Positions 24,219 through 25,482 of a stretch of 25,482 bases of DNA are shown here, one piece after another. Each line of letters opens with the position of its first letter. Position 1 is the stretch's first letter. This stretch comes from JBJXHC01 sp964538485 (lineage in GTDB: Bacteria; Bacteroidota; Ignavibacteria; UBA10030; UBA6906). The stretch spans positions 1 through 25,482 of the forward strand of contig CAZIHJ010000043.1 in NCBI GenBank assembly GCA_964538485.1, written 5' to 3'. The translations under genes and the position numbers were made by a program. The notes beneath the pieces are model-generated. The model did not search any database, was not told where the DNA came from, and saw only the letters and a list, made by a program, of their open reading frames with translations.

Positions 24219-24418
24219 CCAGGAAAACAAATACTCGGAAGCCGCAATCCAAGACCCCCGTGGATCTCCCGCTGTTCTGTGACTATGCCTGTCGGCATGC
24301 GGAATTTGCACCGGCTGAAGCGAGCGGGGCATGCAGAAGAGAGCAAGCAGTCTACTGTGTGTTGTTCAAGAAGTTCAATAACAAGAACAACAGGTGCCTC
24401 GGAAGGGAAGCTGTGTGA
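24206..24418 (+). CDS. Small cysteine-rich protein of unknown function
   Basis: This 70-residue protein has a basic, disordered N-terminus (about 1-19) and a compact cysteine-rich body: LFCDYACRHAEFA (Cys25, Cys29, His31), SGACRREQAVYC (Cys43, Cys51) and NNKNNRCLG (Cys64). Five Cys and one His in 40 residues suggest a small metal-binding or Fe-S fold. The spacing (FCxxxC, GACR, YC, NKNxxCL) looks selected rather than random, and I have an impression of similar short proteins elsewhere, without a name for them. No signal peptide is visible. A TTG at 24170 would add 12 residues (SPPGRARIHVS) but has no ribosome site either. It lies between two CAAATC tracts. It may be co-transcribed with the M20 gene 100 nt upstream. 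Confidence 0.6.
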   Translation: MENVTRKTNTRKPQSKTPVDLPLFCDYACRHAEFAPAEASGACRREQAVYCVLFKKFNNKNNRCLGREAV

Positions 24419-24420
24419 AG

Positions 24421-24446
24421 ATCCAAACCTCAAACCTCTAACCCAA
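24421..24446. repeat. CCAAACCTCAAACC low-complexity tract
   Basis: A short run ATCCAAACCTCAAACCTCTA occupies the gap between the small Cys-rich gene and the next start codon. It leaves no room for a ribosome site. It is of the same character as the tracts at 5237 and 24124. Confidence 0.4.
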
Positions 24447-25482
24447 ATGAAACTGTTTCATCTCCTGACATCAGTAGCGCTATTCGTAAGTTCGATGTAT
24501 AGTCAGACTGAACTCGCGTGGCGAACATTACCCGCCTCACCAACCTCAAATCGTCACGATGATGTTTTCTTCGTCAACCCAAACCTCGGCTGGGTGGTGA
24601 ATGGATCCGGCCGGATCTACAGAACAACTGACGGTGGCACAAGCTGGGAAATTCAGATTGACGTTCCCGAGTATGTCAGGAGTGTCGGATTTGCAGATTC
24701 TTTGCGCGGTTGGGCCGGGACATTGAGTGGTGTGAATCCGCTGTATCATACCACGAACAGTGGTGCAACATGGGGCATCGTCTCGAATATTCCCAACCCC
24801 AAACCTGATGGTATTTGCGGCATTTGGGTTGTCGATGACTCCGTGGTCTACGCCAGTGGTGAATATGACGGTCCCGCGATTGTGATAAAGTCCACCGATC
24901 GTGGCACGACCTGGACAAGTATTGGTCTTGGAGGATTTGCTGACCGGTTGGTTGACTGCTATTTTACAAGTCGCGATTCAGGTTTCGTTGTCGGCTCAAA
25001 AGGGGGAACCTCTTACTCAAATGGCTTGCCGGTAGTTCTTCACACGACAAACGGCGGTACGACATGGACAACCCGTTACGAAGGGACACGCGTCGGCGAG
25101 TTATGCTGGAAGATATCATTCCCTACTTCCGATACAGGATACATTTCGCTTGAAGATTTTATCTCCAGTTCGGTCTACTTTCTCAAGACAACCGACGGTG
25201 GAATGACGTGGCAGGACAAATTGTTCCTCGCCACGTTTATCGACGAACAGGGGATCGGCTTTGTAAATCCAATGCTCGGTTGGATTGGTGGATGGGACAA
25301 CGCAACTTTTCAAACCACCGATGGTGGGGAGACATGGGAGTTGTCATCGTTTGGCGAGAATGTAAACCGCTTTCGTTTTCTGAGCGATACGTTGGGTTAT
25401 GCTGTGGGTAAACGTGTATACAAATACTCCCGCGAAAGCACGACGGCCATTGAACCTGGACACCACGATGAACTGCCGGCAA
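24447..25482 (+). CDS. Secreted Asp-box beta-propeller protein (3' truncated), probable T9SS cargo
   Basis: The frame is open from ATG 24447 to the window end (345 codons) with no stop. A signal peptide (LLTSVALFVSSMYS, about 1-19) is followed by a beta-propeller of the sialidase/Ycf48-like type. Six Asp-box motifs of the form S/T-x-D-x-G-x-T-W are seen at about residues 59 (RTTDGGTSW), 101 (HTTNSGATW), 148 (KSTDRGTTW), 199 (HTTNGGTTW), 247 (KTTDGGMTW) and 289 (QTTDGGETW). Phrases such as FVNPNLGWVV and FVNPMLGWIGG between them match the Ycf48/BNR group. The last residues, TTAIEPGHHDELPA, resemble the linker before a T9SS sorting domain, like VGVEEDDPQVP in the protein at 10296-13679. The expected tail is therefore just beyond the window. 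The function is unknown; binding or adhesion at the surface is likely. Confidence 0.85.
   Translation, partial: MKLFHLLTSVALFVSSMYSQTELAWRTLPASPTSNRHDDVFFVNPNLGWVVNGSGRIYRTTDGGTSWEIQIDVPEYVRSVGFADSLRGWAGTLSGVNPLYHTTNSGATWGIVSNIPNPKPDGICGIWVVDDSVVYASGEYDGPAIVIKSTDRGTTWTSIGLGGFADRLVDCYFTSRDSGFVVGSKGGTSYSNGLPVVLHTTNGGTTWTTRYEGTRVGELCWKISFPTSDTGYISLEDFISSSVYFLKTTDGGMTWQDKLFLATFIDEQGIGFVNPMLGWIGGWDNATFQTTDGGETWELSSFGENVNRFRFLSDTLGYAVGKRVYKYSRESTTAIEPGHHDELPA

Overview
The window is a gene-dense chromosomal segment of about 52% G+C (estimated by eye). All supported genes are on the + strand, many overlap by ATGA, and there are no mobile elements, CRISPR arrays, rRNA or tRNA genes that I can see. 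The best organism guess is a member of the Bacteroidota/Ignavibacteria-Kapabacteria-Kryptonia neighbourhood. The main evidence is a large secreted protein ending in a type IX secretion (T9SS) sorting domain with the NYPNPFNPSTSI motif, and a second beta-propeller surface protein whose end (cut by the window) looks like the linker before such a domain. Promoters resemble ordinary sigma-70 sites (TTGAC(A/T) ... TATATT) rather than the Bacteroidetes -33/-7 type. The taxon assignment is inference.

Layout. 1-1753: end of prmC (release-factor methyltransferase), dtd, and a signal-peptide protein that resembles a peptidase-MA gluzincin but has lost its zinc histidines. 1774-5223: an alkaline-phosphatase-superfamily enzyme and a full-length ComEC/Rec2 DNA-uptake channel. 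5358-7837: the catalytic (N-terminal type) subunit of methylmalonyl-CoA mutase and a TrmH/SpoU RNA 2'-O-methyltransferase with a clear terminator. 7838-8164: a non-coding stretch packed with palindromic hairpins, two of them copies of one 33-bp repeat. 8165-10009: a YqaA/VTT membrane protein, an RsuA-family pseudouridine synthase and a NUDIX hydrolase in a tight operon.

10010-13735: a good promoter, a roughly 200-nt leader with mutually exclusive hairpins, the 1127-residue multidomain T9SS cargo protein, and a strong terminator. 13854-18235: a PfkB sugar kinase paired with mtnA, then recO and an HtrA/DegP protease with terminator. 18269-22313: a near-consensus promoter, an HNH endonuclease with an unclear start, trpS, scpA, scpB and a second RsuA/RluB-type pseudouridine synthase. 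22395-25482: an M20 dipeptidase that is probably a lipoprotein, a tiny cysteine-rich protein whose start codon lies in a hairpin loop, and the truncated Asp-box propeller protein.

Functionally this is mostly housekeeping: translation quality control and rRNA modification (prmC, dtd, trmH-like, two rsuA-like, trpS), chromosome segregation and repair (scpAB, recO, comEC), and envelope proteolysis (htrA, M20). The accessory parts are the two secreted proteins, the degenerate peptidase, the cysteine-rich small protein and the structured non-coding regions. I do not see a clear new multi-gene system. The best candidates for something undescribed are the leader RNA before the T9SS protein, the small cysteine-rich protein, and the pseudo-peptidase.
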